A DNA stretch of 46,874 nt from JBBTQX01 sp964366055. GTDB lineage: Bacteria; Patescibacteriota; Minisyncoccia; UBA6257; GWB1-50-10. Position 1 is the first letter of the stretch, and every line of letters begins with the position of its first letter. A program made the translations under genes and the position numbers. The stretch spans positions 1 to 46,874 of the forward strand of contig CAYISE010000002.1 of the NCBI GenBank assembly GCA_964366055.1. The letters are read 5' to 3'. Shown here piece by piece: positions 1-7,132 of the stretch. The notes beneath the pieces were generated by a model that was given only the letters and a program-made list of their open reading frames with translations, ran no database searches and was not told the origin of the DNA.

Positions 1-56
1 ATGCCTTATCCACGCCGCCAGCGTTCATCCTGGACCAGGATCAAATCCTCTAAAAG
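1..56 (-). rRNA. rrs: 16S ribosomal RNA, 5' end (partial)
   Basis: Read on the minus strand, this stretch gives GATTTGATCCTGGTCCAGGA followed by TGAACGCTGGCGGCG. This is the universally conserved 5' end of 16S rRNA (helices 1-3 and the 27F primer site). The usual GGCTCAG is GGTCCAG and the usual GAGTTTG is GGATTTG, changes of the kind seen in CPR/Parcubacteria 16S genes. Only the first ~56 nt lie in the window; the gene continues off the left edge. The mature 5' end was placed at about 56 by aligning with E. coli position 1 and is approximate. Confidence 0.9.
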
Positions 57-204
57 AAACTCCATACGAAAAACCCTCGATCGAGTTCCTCGTGCAAAAT
101 TTCTGAAAAACAGGATAACTAAAAAAATTTTCACATAAATTGCGTAAGTATGAAGTTATCAAGTAAGCGCTCGGCCGGACATAAATTCCCACTAGCAGAT
201 TTTA

Positions 205-232
205 AGTATAGGGATAGGAAAAGGCTTGTCAA
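205..232 (-). promoter_or_regulatory. Promoter of the 16S rRNA gene
   Basis: On the minus strand TTGACA (227-232) is followed by a 16-bp spacer and TATACT (205-210), a near-consensus sigma-70-type promoter. Transcription would start near 197, giving a ~140-nt pre-rRNA leader (57-197). I see no other gene in that leader, which is A/T-rich next to the mature 5' end. Confidence 0.7.
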
Positions 233-254
233 GCAAGAAAACCGGTGATAGGAT
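226..254 (+). promoter_or_regulatory. Possible rpmE-rplY promoter
   Basis: TTGTCA (226-231), a 17-bp spacer and TAGGAT (249-254) sit upstream of rpmE. The -35 hexamer overlaps the -35 hexamer of the divergent rRNA promoter on the other strand, so the two could compete for polymerase. A very similar arrangement (TTGTCC-17-TAGGAT) precedes the gene at 38493. The -10 matches consensus at only four of six positions. Confidence 0.4.
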
Positions 255-272
255 GTATCAATATTCGTATTT

Positions 273-512
273 ATGAAAAAAAACATACACCCAACTTACT
301 ACCCAAAATCTAAGGTAACCTGCGCCTGCGGCAACACTTTTACCGTGGGTTCCGCCGTTCCCGAAATCAAAGTTGAAATCTGCGGCAAGTGCCATCCGTT
401 CTACACGGGCCGCGAACAGTTGATTGACACCGCCGGCCGCGTGGAGAAATTCAAAGCGCGCCGCGAGAAAGCTAAGGTCTTGGTTAAAAAATCCAAGTCC
501 AAAAAGACGTAG
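273..512 (+). CDS. rpmE: 50S ribosomal protein bL31
   Basis: This is a structural protein of the large subunit that sits at the central protuberance and bridges to the small subunit. The 79-aa product has the zinc-binding form of the family: CAC near residues 17-19 and CGKC near residues 37-40, followed by the HPFYTG signature and a lysine-rich tail. Length is slightly above the usual 65-75 aa because of the basic C-terminal extension. There is no Shine-Dalgarno sequence before the ATG. It lies 14 nt upstream of rplY, so the two form a small ribosomal-protein operon divergent from the 16S gene. Confidence 0.95.
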   Translation: MKKNIHPTYYPKSKVTCACGNTFTVGSAVPEIKVEICGKCHPFYTGREQLIDTAGRVEKFKARREKAKVLVKKSKSKKT

Positions 513-526
513 GATTTTTTACAACC

Positions 527-1156
527 ATGGCAGAAATTAAAACCCAGAACCGAACCGTCTTCGGAAAAAAAGTGAAACAATTGAGGGACGCGGGTATGAT
601 TCCCGCCGAGGTTTTCGGCCGCGGATTCAAAAACGAGCACGTGAGCGTCTCCGCAAAGGACTTTTCAAAGGTCTTTAAAGAAGCGGGAGAGAACACCATC
701 ATTTATCTTATAAATGAAAACGGAGAAAGAACTCCGGCGATTGTGAACGACGTGGCATTTGACCGCGTTAAAGACGCAATTCTCTCCGTTGATTTTCACC
801 ACATCCGAATGGATGAAAAAATCCAGGCGAAAGTGCCGATTGAATTTGTCGGCGACGCGCCCGCGACCAAGAAGGGACTGGTGCTGATTAAGGTCTTGCA
901 AGAGATAGAGGTGGAGGCCCTGCCGGATAAAATCCCCCATCGTTTTGAGGTGGATATCTCGGGATTGAGCGAACCCGGCCAGGATATCTTCGTGAAAGAC
1001 CTAAAAACTGACCCGGAGGTGAAAATTCTCGCGCACGGCGATTCAACCATCATCACAACCGCCGAAACCGCCAAAGAGATGGAAGAAACGCCCGCGCCGA
1101 CTACCGCCGCGCCGGCCGCGACTGAAGAAACAACGACTGAAACTCCCGCGGAGTGA
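527..1156 (+). CDS. rplY: 50S ribosomal protein bL25 (Ctc/TL5 long form)
   Basis: Binds 5S rRNA in the large subunit. The 209-aa product is the two-domain TL5/Ctc form: an N-terminal 5S-binding beta barrel (about 1-95, with GKKVKQLRDAGMIPAEVFG) and a C-terminal beta domain (about 96-185, with the family-typical VDISGLSEPGQDIFVKDL). The last ~25 residues are a low-complexity tail of Thr, Ala, Pro and Glu. It follows rpmE by 14 nt and has no obvious Shine-Dalgarno sequence, so it is probably read from the same mRNA. Confidence 0.93.
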   Translation: MAEIKTQNRTVFGKKVKQLRDAGMIPAEVFGRGFKNEHVSVSAKDFSKVFKEAGENTIIYLINENGERTPAIVNDVAFDRVKDAILSVDFHHIRMDEKIQAKVPIEFVGDAPATKKGLVLIKVLQEIEVEALPDKIPHRFEVDISGLSEPGQDIFVKDLKTDPEVKILAHGDSTIITTAETAKEMEETPAPTTAAPAATEETTTETPAE

Positions 1157-1179
1157 GGAGTGTGTTATTATAAAAGGAT

Positions 1180-2562
1180 ATGAAGCGAATTTTGCTTTTT
1201 ATCGCTGTTTTTTCCTTTTTCTTATGGCTCGCGAGGCCAATTTTTGTCCAGGCTCAAAACCCAGAGAATAACTTAAACGCGACCAGCACGGTCCCCGAGC
1301 CCTCCGCCGCCCAGTTGGAACGGACCGCTCTGGAACAACAACTAACCGACCTTGAACAGCAGATAGAGAGCCAGCAGAAAACCGTGGGGGAATATCAAAA
1401 ACAGGGTAAGACCCTAAGCGGTCAGATAAGCACTCTAAACGCCCAAATCGCGAAATTGAATCTCCAAATTAAAGCGGTGAATTTAAAATTGACCCAGTTG
1501 AACGAACAAATCGGCAACACCCAGAAACAAGTTAATCAAACCGAAAATCAGATTGACGCTCACAAAGACGCCATCTCAAAATCCTTAAGGATTATTTATG
1601 AATCGGATCGGGAGACCCTGGTGGCGATTCTTCTTTCTAATAAAAATCTGTCGGATTTCTTCGGCAATTTGAACGACATCACCCTCGTTCAAGGCAATTT
1701 GCGGACGGCGCTGGAGGAGATCACGAAACTCCGCCAGCAACTTCTGGAACAGAAACAAGAACTTTCAATGGAAAAAACTGACACGGAAAATTTTAAAGCC
1801 ATTCAGGCGGCCCAACAAAGAAACGTAAAAGCCACCCAAAGCCAAAAAACCGTGCTTCTCAAAGAAACCAAAGGAAAGGAATCGGAATATCAAAAAATAC
1901 TGACTAAGACAAAAGCCACGGCGGCTCAAATCCGGAGCCGGATCTTTGAACTTTTGGGCGGCGGCGAACTGACCTTCGCGAAGGCGTACGATTACGCCAA
2001 ACTCGCGGAGGGCGCGACCGGCGTCCGCGCGGCTCTCATTCTCGCCATTCTGGACAGAGAGTCCCTGCTCGGAAAAAATGTCGGCCGCTGTTCTTATAAA
2101 ACCGCGATGAACCCGACGCGGGATATACCGATTTTTCTAGACCTTACGGGCAAACTTAACATAGACCCGGGTTCCCAGTTCGCGCTCGTTTCTTGCGCCA
2201 ACCAGCACGGCGCTTACGGCGGGGCGATGGGTCCAGCTCAATTCATTCCCTCCACCTGGAAACTTTATGCCAATGCCATTTCAAAAGTTACCGGCAATGA
2301 CCCGGCTAATCCCTGGAATAATTCCGACGCTTTCGCGGCCACTGGGGTCTATATAAAGGATTTGCTTGATTCTCAAGGATGCAAGGATTATGCCAACGCC
2401 AACAAAAACGTCGCGTCTTACCAGATACTTTCAGAACGATGCGCGGCGGCGAAATATTATTCGGGAGGCAGTTGGTATGCTTACCGCTTCTGGTACGGCC
2501 AGCCGGTGGTGGATAAAGCCAGTCAATTCCAGGATGATATTGATACTTTAAACGCGAAGTAA
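1180..2562 (+). CDS. Secreted lytic transglycosylase with N-terminal coiled coil
   Basis: Likely cleaves the glycan strands of peptidoglycan outside the membrane. Residues 1-25 form a signal peptide ending near VQA. Residues ~40-260 are a long Gln/Leu/Lys-rich coiled coil like that of EnvC/PcsB-type cell-division hydrolases. Residues ~265-450 match the MltB/SLT_2 fold: ILDRES supplies the catalytic Glu, and GAMGPAQFIPSTW is the family's substrate-binding signature. The ATG has a good ribosome site (AAAGGA). It ends 13 bp from the convergent prfA gene with no clear terminator. The combination of a PcsB-like coil with an MltB-like enzyme suggests a role in cell separation or wall remodelling, which is inference. 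Confidence 0.85.
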   Translation: MKRILLFIAVFSFFLWLARPIFVQAQNPENNLNATSTVPEPSAAQLERTALEQQLTDLEQQIESQQKTVGEYQKQGKTLSGQISTLNAQIAKLNLQIKAVNLKLTQLNEQIGNTQKQVNQTENQIDAHKDAISKSLRIIYESDRETLVAILLSNKNLSDFFGNLNDITLVQGNLRTALEEITKLRQQLLEQKQELSMEKTDTENFKAIQAAQQRNVKATQSQKTVLLKETKGKESEYQKILTKTKATAAQIRSRIFELLGGGELTFAKAYDYAKLAEGATGVRAALILAILDRESLLGKNVGRCSYKTAMNPTRDIPIFLDLTGKLNIDPGSQFALVSCANQHGAYGGAMGPAQFIPSTWKLYANAISKVTGNDPANPWNNSDAFAATGVYIKDLLDSQGCKDYANANKNVASYQILSERCAAAKYYSGGSWYAYRFWYGQPVVDKASQFQDDIDTLNAK

Positions 2563-2575
2563 TTTTTGAACATCC

Positions 2576-3307
2576 TTATTTTTGAAAACTGCTGACTATT
2601 TTGTCCAAGTCTCCCTCTAACATTTTTTCAATGTTGTGGAATTTTTTGCCGATACGGTGGTCCGTGATTCTGTCATCGGGAAAGTTATAAGTGCGGATTT
2701 TTTCGGAACGTTCTCCCGAGCCGATTTGATTTTTTCTAAGTTCCGCGACCGAACCCACCGATTGTCTTTGCGCCTCGTCATAAAGTATTGAACGGAGCAT
2801 CTCCATCGCTTTCTCCCGGTTCGCGTGCTGGGAACGCTCCATTCGGCACGACACCACGACCCCCGTTGGTTTGTGCGTTATCCGCACCGCCGTTTCCACC
2901 TTGTTCACATTCTGTCCGCCGGGACCGCCCGCCCGCGAAAAAGTCACCTCCAAATCGCCGTCTTTTATGTTAACCGCCTTCGCCTCCACAACGGGAAGTA
3001 CCGCGACCGAGGCGGTGGAAGTATGAATTCTCCCCTGCCGTTCGGTAACCGGCACGCGCTGGACGCGATGCACGCCCGATTCCTGCTTCAAAGCGTCATA
3101 CACGCCCATACCGGAAACTTCCGCGGCAAGCGTTTTATATCCGCGGGCGCCCGACTCGCTCGCGTCCAGAATGGAAAAAGACCAGCCGCGCTTCAGAGCA
3201 TACTTCTGATACATCCGCGCCAGGTCGCCGGCAAAGAGCGAGGCCTCGTCGCCCCCCGTTCCGGCGCGAACTTCAAGAATAATTTTATTGATTGATTGTA
3301 GTTCCAT
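2576..3307 (-). CDS. prfA: Peptide chain release factor 1, short form lacking domain 1
   Basis: Recognises UAA/UAG stop codons and triggers peptide release. The PVT tripeptide in RVPVTERQGRIHTS marks the RF1 type (RF2 has SPF), and GGPGGQNVNKVET carries the GGQ catalytic motif. The protein begins directly at the start of domain 2 (IILEVRAGTGGDEASLFAGD), so at 243 aa it lacks the ~110-residue N-terminal domain of normal ~360-aa RF1. No upstream start can restore it: the fba stop codon lies 1 nt before the ATG (TAA-A-ATG), which also implies translational coupling to fba. It could be the cell's functional RF1 or a rescue-type paralogue. Confidence 0.88.
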   Translation of the reverse strand: MELQSINKIILEVRAGTGGDEASLFAGDLARMYQKYALKRGWSFSILDASESGARGYKTLAAEVSGMGVYDALKQESGVHRVQRVPVTERQGRIHTSTASVAVLPVVEAKAVNIKDGDLEVTFSRAGGPGGQNVNKVETAVRITHKPTGVVVSCRMERSQHANREKAMEMLRSILYDEAQRQSVGSVAELRKNQIGSGERSEKIRTYNFPDDRITDHRIGKKFHNIEKMLEGDLDKIVSSFQK

Positions 3308-3308
3308 T

Positions 3309-4199
3309 TTATATTTTGTTGAATAATCTCAATTTCTTTTCCACTACCTCTTCAATTTTCTGAATCGCGTCCGGCATCAGTTTGTACGGCGCCACTTCCT
3401 CCGGTTGCTCTTTCAAATCTTTTTCCAATCCTGCCCGCCAGGCGGCGCGAATTTCGGTGGAGATGTGAATCACGGAAATGCCCGCGTCAATCGCGGCGAG
3501 CAAATCCTCTTCGGTATTCCCCGAAGCGCCGTGAAGCACGAGCGGGATTTTCACCGCCTGTTTTATGGCGCGGATTCTTTGGATATCCAAAGCCGGGTCA
3601 GGCGCGTCTTTAAGCATCCCGTGAATATTCCCCACCGCGGGCGCCAGCAAATCCACGCCGGTTTCTTTCACAAAACGCGCCGCTTCTTCCGGTTTCGTCA
3701 AATCCTCCGGTTTAATCGCGGCTCCTTCCGGAATTCTTTTCCTTATCTCCGACGCGCTCCCGATATAACCCAATTCTCCCTCCACCAAAACTTTTCTCCC
3801 CCAGAATTTAAAAATCGGCCTCGCCATTTCCATCGTTCGTTTGGTTTGCCTGATATTTTCTTCCAACGGTAATCTGCCGCCATCAAAAAGAATAGCGTCA
3901 AAACCCGCATGAACCGCTTCTTTTACTTTATCCAAAGAATGAGTGTGGTCGGCGTTCAGGAAAAGCCAAAAGCCGCCATTGCGCCCGTGTTCTTTGTTAT
4001 AACTGTCAATCAAATCCCGGACGTGATGAATGCCGATATATTCCCGTTCTCCCTCCGAGACGCCGATAATCACCGGCAGGTTCAGTTTTATCGCCACTCG
4101 GGCAATCGCTTTCAATTGCTCCAGATTGGAAATGTTAAAATGCCCGACGGCGATTTTATTCTTTTCGGCTTCTTCTATAACCAGTTTCAAACTTTTCAT
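3309..4199 (-). CDS. fba: Class II fructose-bisphosphate aldolase
   Basis: Interconverts fructose-1,6-bisphosphate with dihydroxyacetone phosphate and glyceraldehyde-3-phosphate in glycolysis. The 296-aa product shows zinc-site and substrate-loop features of class II enzymes: VGHFNIS near the start, LNADHTHS (zinc His), GELGYIG, APAVGNIHG and LVLHGASG. I start at the ATG at 4199 because TACAAT lies 6 nt upstream, so the mRNA probably begins at or near this ATG; an in-frame ATG six codons upstream (4217) is possible. prfA follows after 1 nt. Upstream is a repeat-filled spacer, so fba may start its own transcript. Confidence 0.93.
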   Translation of the reverse strand: MKSLKLVIEEAEKNKIAVGHFNISNLEQLKAIARVAIKLNLPVIIGVSEGEREYIGIHHVRDLIDSYNKEHGRNGGFWLFLNADHTHSLDKVKEAVHAGFDAILFDGGRLPLEENIRQTKRTMEMARPIFKFWGRKVLVEGELGYIGSASEIRKRIPEGAAIKPEDLTKPEEAARFVKETGVDLLAPAVGNIHGMLKDAPDPALDIQRIRAIKQAVKIPLVLHGASGNTEEDLLAAIDAGISVIHISTEIRAAWRAGLEKDLKEQPEEVAPYKLMPDAIQKIEEVVEKKLRLFNKI

Positions 4200-4205
4200 A
4201 GAATT

Positions 4206-4211
4206 ATTGTA
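4206..4211 (-). promoter_or_regulatory. Putative -10 box of a leaderless fba mRNA
   Basis: TACAAT ends 6 nt before the fba ATG. Transcription usually starts about 7 nt after the -10 box, so the message would begin at the A of the start codon. No Shine-Dalgarno sequence is present, and no good -35 hexamer is seen. Confidence 0.4.
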
Positions 4212-4243
4212 ACGCATTGAGGAAAGATTTTAACCCCGCTTCA

Positions 4244-4263
4244 CCTCGCTTCCAGCGGCTCGG
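4244..4263 (+). repeat. 20-bp interspersed repeat, copy 1
   Basis: CCTCGCTTCCAGCGGCTCGG occurs here and identically at 37920-37939. It sits in the ~300-bp spacer 4218-4517, which holds only repeats: this one, the 30-bp palindrome at 4291-4320 and the 36-bp repeat at 4384-4419. I see no gene in that spacer. Confidence 0.75.
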
Positions 4264-4290
4264 GTTGAGATTTCTTGAATATTCGTGGCT

Positions 4291-4320
4291 TCACTTTTCT
4301 CGCACGTGCGAGAAAAGTGA
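4291..4320. repeat. 30-bp perfect palindrome, copy 1 of 6
   Basis: Each arm is TCACTTTTCTCGCAC followed by its exact reverse complement, with no loop bases. Six copies occur in the window (4291, 12960, 17983, 18615, 19578, 34632), all between genes. Copies 1-3 share longer flanks: TTTCTTGAATATTCGTGGCT on one side and GGGTGGGGATAA on the other. There is no T-run, so it is not a simple intrinsic terminator. It resembles REP-type elements. Confidence 0.9.
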
Positions 4321-4383
4321 GGGTGGGGATAAATCAGGATTTTGGAGTATTGATTCGGGTGGGTTTTCCTCCGAAAACGCAAC

Positions 4384-4419
4384 GGGCGCTTGTCGCTGGA
4401 GTAAGCGAACCGCGGTTCC
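4384..4419 (-). repeat. 36-bp repeat, inverted copy of 42334-42369
   Basis: The reverse complement begins GGAACCGCGGTTCGCTT and ends CAAGCGCCC. It matches 42334-42369 at 33 of 36 positions by eye, and weaker similarity extends on both sides (GTTTCTTGGAACC against GTTTCTCGGAACC; TTTTCGGAGGAAAA against CTCTCGGCGAAAAA). It contains self-complementary segments such as CGCTTGTCGCTGGAGTAAGCG. Confidence 0.7.
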
Positions 4420-4517
4420 AAGAAACCCCCTTGTCTGCGGGGGAAATACAGGCAGGAATACGGGCGGAGCAATAAATGAACTTGATAGCGGGTTTTCGGA
4501 GAAAACATCTCCTCCGT

Positions 4518-5774
4518 TCATATCTCAAAATACCCCTGCGATAGATACTCCTTGGTAAACTTCTCCAAATCGTCAAAATTGAAATATTCGGTGAAAATCT
4601 GATTCCAAAGCGCTTCTTCGTGATGATAAAGGTACTTAATCATCTCCCTTTCTTTCACCAAACTCATTACCGTGTCCACCAAATTGAAACTGACAAGCGT
4701 GTCGTTCCCCGCCTCATCCTTGAAATAATCGCCGACCCAATCCAGTCCCGCCCAAAAACTCAAATCCACGCTCTGGCCGTCCAGCGCCTCGCCCAGCCGC
4801 AATATGTCCTGCCCCGCTTTCGTCCAATGAATCGCCTCGGGATTCAGGTGCGGCGTGAAAAGCCGCCAGTCATCCTCATCGTCTTTCGCGAGATATCTCT
4901 GAATCACGAGCCACAATGTTTTTTCGCCTTCCGGGAGACGCCGGTCCCATACATCCCCCCGCAACAAAGAAATTATATTCGCCGCGAAGGTCTCGGGAAA
5001 TTCGGCGTTCTTCTTGAATAATTCGGAGTAAAAAGGAATCTCGTGGAAATAATGGAAAATTAAACTGATCATCCGCAAAAGTTCGCCGGAAATTCCAAGA
5101 GAGATTGGAATAACGAACACCACTCCCAATTCTTTCAGGTGGCTGACATTGTGCCATTTTTTACTGACGAACGAAGCGGCGATTTTACTCCATTTCTCGG
5201 GCAGGGCGCGCGCGACAATTTCCCGCGTCTCAAAATCAGCCGGCTTCAGATTTTCATATTGCTTGAAAAAAACGCCGTTCAGCCACTCATTTCCCTCAAT
5301 AAACCGAAGCGCGCTGTAAACTTCAAATAAGTCCTCCTTTTGAAGCATCTCGTCCACCGAAACGTATCCGAGATATTCCATTACTTTCCGCGGCGGCTCG
5401 TTTTTTAAAAATGCAATGGCTTTTTCTCTCCTTAAAAAAAATCCGTGATTTACGCCGGCCACTTTTTTCGTGACTTCCAGAACTCTGGTGCAATCGCCCT
5501 GATTGTGGGAAGAAGGCCGGCCCAGCGCCTCAAAAACCAAATAGTCGTCGGCCTCAATTTTGGAAATCAAAGCGTCGTACACCTCCTTCGCGGAAGCGTC
5601 CGCCGCCACGCCTAATTTCAAAAGCCGATTTTTAATGAAGTTGTCATTATCTCCAATAATCTTTTCCATCACGCCGCTTTTCCCGGTCACGATGGAAAGA
5701 TGACGCTCAATTTTGTCCAGATATCCCCTGTCGGCTCTTAAAATTTTCGCGATTTTCTCCGCGGCAGCTGTCAT
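4518..5774 (-). CDS. Uncharacterised 418-aa helical protein
   Basis: I do not recognise a family. The product is a soluble, mostly helical protein without signal peptide, membrane segment or cysteine pairs. It is rich in charged and aromatic residues (for example KYLYHHEEALWNQIFTEYF near the C-terminus), with a possible small helical N-terminal domain (1-60). Its ATG overlaps the stop of the sugar kinase gene by 4 nt (ATGA), so the two are translationally coupled and may act together. Context in a carbon-metabolism block suggests a role linked to phosphosugars, but nothing in the sequence shows catalysis. Confidence 0.75.
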   Translation of the reverse strand: MTAAAEKIAKILRADRGYLDKIERHLSIVTGKSGVMEKIIGDNDNFIKNRLLKLGVAADASAKEVYDALISKIEADDYLVFEALGRPSSHNQGDCTRVLEVTKKVAGVNHGFFLRREKAIAFLKNEPPRKVMEYLGYVSVDEMLQKEDLFEVYSALRFIEGNEWLNGVFFKQYENLKPADFETREIVARALPEKWSKIAASFVSKKWHNVSHLKELGVVFVIPISLGISGELLRMISLIFHYFHEIPFYSELFKKNAEFPETFAANIISLLRGDVWDRRLPEGEKTLWLVIQRYLAKDDEDDWRLFTPHLNPEAIHWTKAGQDILRLGEALDGQSVDLSFWAGLDWVGDYFKDEAGNDTLVSFNLVDTVMSLVKEREMIKYLYHHEEALWNQIFTEYFNFDDLEKFTKEYLSQGYFEI

Positions 5775-6757
5775 ATTTTTTCAATTTCAATCTTCAGATT
5801 CTTCCAGCGCGGTCTCTTGAATTCAGAACGAGTCAAAATTCCTTCAGTCGCGCCTATGTGCTCCACCACCGAAGCGGCATTCGCGGCGGCTAAACGGATT
5901 GCGTCAATTATTCCCGTGCCCATCAATCCCGCCGTAAAACCGGAACCGAAAGCGTCGCCCGCCCCCGTTCGGTCAACCAATTTTTTCTCCCCGAAAATCC
6001 GCGCCCGATAGATGAATTTCCCATCGGAAATGGTCGCGCCTTTGTTTCCGTTCGTGACCGCGAGCACCCCAGGCATTAAAGCGTCCAGTTTTCGGAAAAC
6101 CGCGCGCTCGCGACTGAAAGGAATACCGGTTAAAATCGCCGCTTCTTCCTCGTTCAAAACTAAAAAAGAAATATCTTTGAGATGTTCTAAAATATCCTGC
6201 CGATGATGCCGGAGGTGATAGCCGCTCGGATTGAGGGCCACCGTGATCTTGTTCTTCTTCGCAAAAGCGATTAAGTCGCCGAAGATTTTTGCGGACTCGC
6301 CGGAAAGCGACAGATACCACCAGCTGGCTTTAAGTTTATTCAAATCAACGTCTTTCAAATCAAAAAGATTTGAGGCGCCGTGATAACCCAGAATCGTCCG
6401 CTCTCCGCCTTTCAAGAGCAATACCGAATAAGCCGTTCCCAATTTTTTGGTGGTGGTTAAAAATCTCGTATCTGCGCCTTCTTCTCCCAGACGGCGCCGG
6501 ATTTCCCGGCCACCCGCGTCCTCTCCGGTTTTTCCCACGCAGGCGGTTTTAAAGCCCAGACGGCTGAAGGTCACAGCGGCATTCGCCGAATTGCCCCCCA
6601 AAGTGAAATAAACTTTTTCTACTTCCAATTTTTCCCCGAGCGGCAAAATAAAACCTTTCTTGGAGGGCGTATTTCTCCAAGGAATGGTTTTGAATTTCGG
6701 GACGTCAAAAAAAGCGTCTCTCGTCACCGAACCGATGGTAACAATATCAAACATCAT
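5771..6757 (-). CDS. PfkB/ribokinase-family carbohydrate kinase
   Basis: ATP-dependent kinase of a sugar or nucleoside. The 328-aa product carries both PfkB signatures: LGGNSANAAVTFSRLG near residue 53, and DRTGAGDAFGSGFTAG near 260 with the catalytic Asp and anion hole. The substrate cannot be read from sequence; fructose-6-phosphate, ribose, adenosine or a 2-keto sugar are all possible. Position beside aldolase makes a glycolytic or pentose role attractive, and many CPR genomes lack a classical PfkA. Two start ATGs are adjacent (6757 and 6754). TATAAT ends 4 nt before the first, so the mRNA is probably leaderless from the second. Confidence 0.88.
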   Translation of the reverse strand: MMFDIVTIGSVTRDAFFDVPKFKTIPWRNTPSKKGFILPLGEKLEVEKVYFTLGGNSANAAVTFSRLGFKTACVGKTGEDAGGREIRRRLGEEGADTRFLTTTKKLGTAYSVLLLKGGERTILGYHGASNLFDLKDVDLNKLKASWWYLSLSGESAKIFGDLIAFAKKNKITVALNPSGYHLRHHRQDILEHLKDISFLVLNEEEAAILTGIPFSRERAVFRKLDALMPGVLAVTNGNKGATISDGKFIYRARIFGEKKLVDRTGAGDAFGSGFTAGLMGTGIIDAIRLAAANAASVVEHIGATEGILTRSEFKRPRWKNLKIEIEKI

Positions 6758-7030
6758 ATCTATTATACAAATTATAAACGTTCTCCGTTAGTCGCCCTGC
6801 ATTCCCGTGCTTCAAAAGCCCCAAATAAGAACTGATTGTCTCTGGAGCGGGATTGGCGATAATTCTTCTTAACATCCTTCTCTTCGTTGTGGTCCGGAGC
6901 ACCCGATGGTCTGGAAAACTAACCCAACCTAGAAAATCAACATGTGTTAGAAATACCCAAGCGACGCTGGATGAAACCTTGGCCGCATCCACTCTGCACA
7001 AGGAGATCCCGGAATTCGGTCGCCCGAAAC
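6747..7030 (-). pseudogene. Reverse transcriptase C-terminal remnant (DGR-type)
   Basis: The frame ending at 6747 reads VDFLGWVSFPDHRVLRTTTK, RRM and then SSYLGLLKHGN, the characteristic C-terminal (thumb-side) motifs of DGR and related group-II-like reverse transcriptases. Upstream of VDFLGW the similarity breaks: KVSSSVAWVFLTH lies where KVFIKTLASG is usual, and another frame reads GFIQRRLGIS, consistent with frameshifts. The fingers and palm, including the YxDD centre, are absent. The remnant ends inside the start of the sugar kinase gene. The remaining spacer up to 7075 shows no gene; an extended -10 (TGTTATAAT, 7068-7076) could have driven the RT. Confidence 0.75.
6762..6767 (-). promoter_or_regulatory. 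Putative -10 box of the sugar kinase operon
   Basis: TATAAT lies 4 nt before the first and 7 nt before the second ATG of the kinase gene, predicting a leaderless mRNA. It falls within the coding tail of the RT remnant. No convincing -35 hexamer is present. Confidence 0.4.
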
Positions 7031-7075
7031 CGTGGCCGCGGGCACACCAACCTACTATCCAATGTTTATTATAAC

Positions 7076-7110
7076 AAAAAAACGTCCGCGTGAATATTCA
7101 CACGGACGTT
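7076..7110 (-). terminator. Intrinsic terminator of the DGR-target gene
   Basis: On the minus strand AACGTCCGTGTGA and its near-complement TCACGCGGACGTT form a hairpin followed by TTTTTTT. A related hairpin (37994-38031) ends the decayed paralogous cassette. Confidence 0.8.
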
Positions 7111-7132
7111 AAATCTAATTGACATATCCAAA

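Noticed and set aside
4291..4320. 30-bp palindrome as an intrinsic terminator
   Set aside because: No copy is followed by a run of T on either strand, and some lie upstream of genes in the direction of transcription.
4217..4558. 113-aa frame through the repeat-rich spacer
   Set aside because: It runs through the 30-bp palindrome and the 36-bp repeat, and all frames there are open by chance; no ribosome site or homology.
6758..7132. Structured RNA gene (tmRNA or RNase P RNA) in the spacer
   Set aside because: Segments such as GGAGCGGGATTGGCG looked RNA-like, but the minus strand reads as a reverse-transcriptase tail, and no tRNA-like ends or RNase P core motifs are present.
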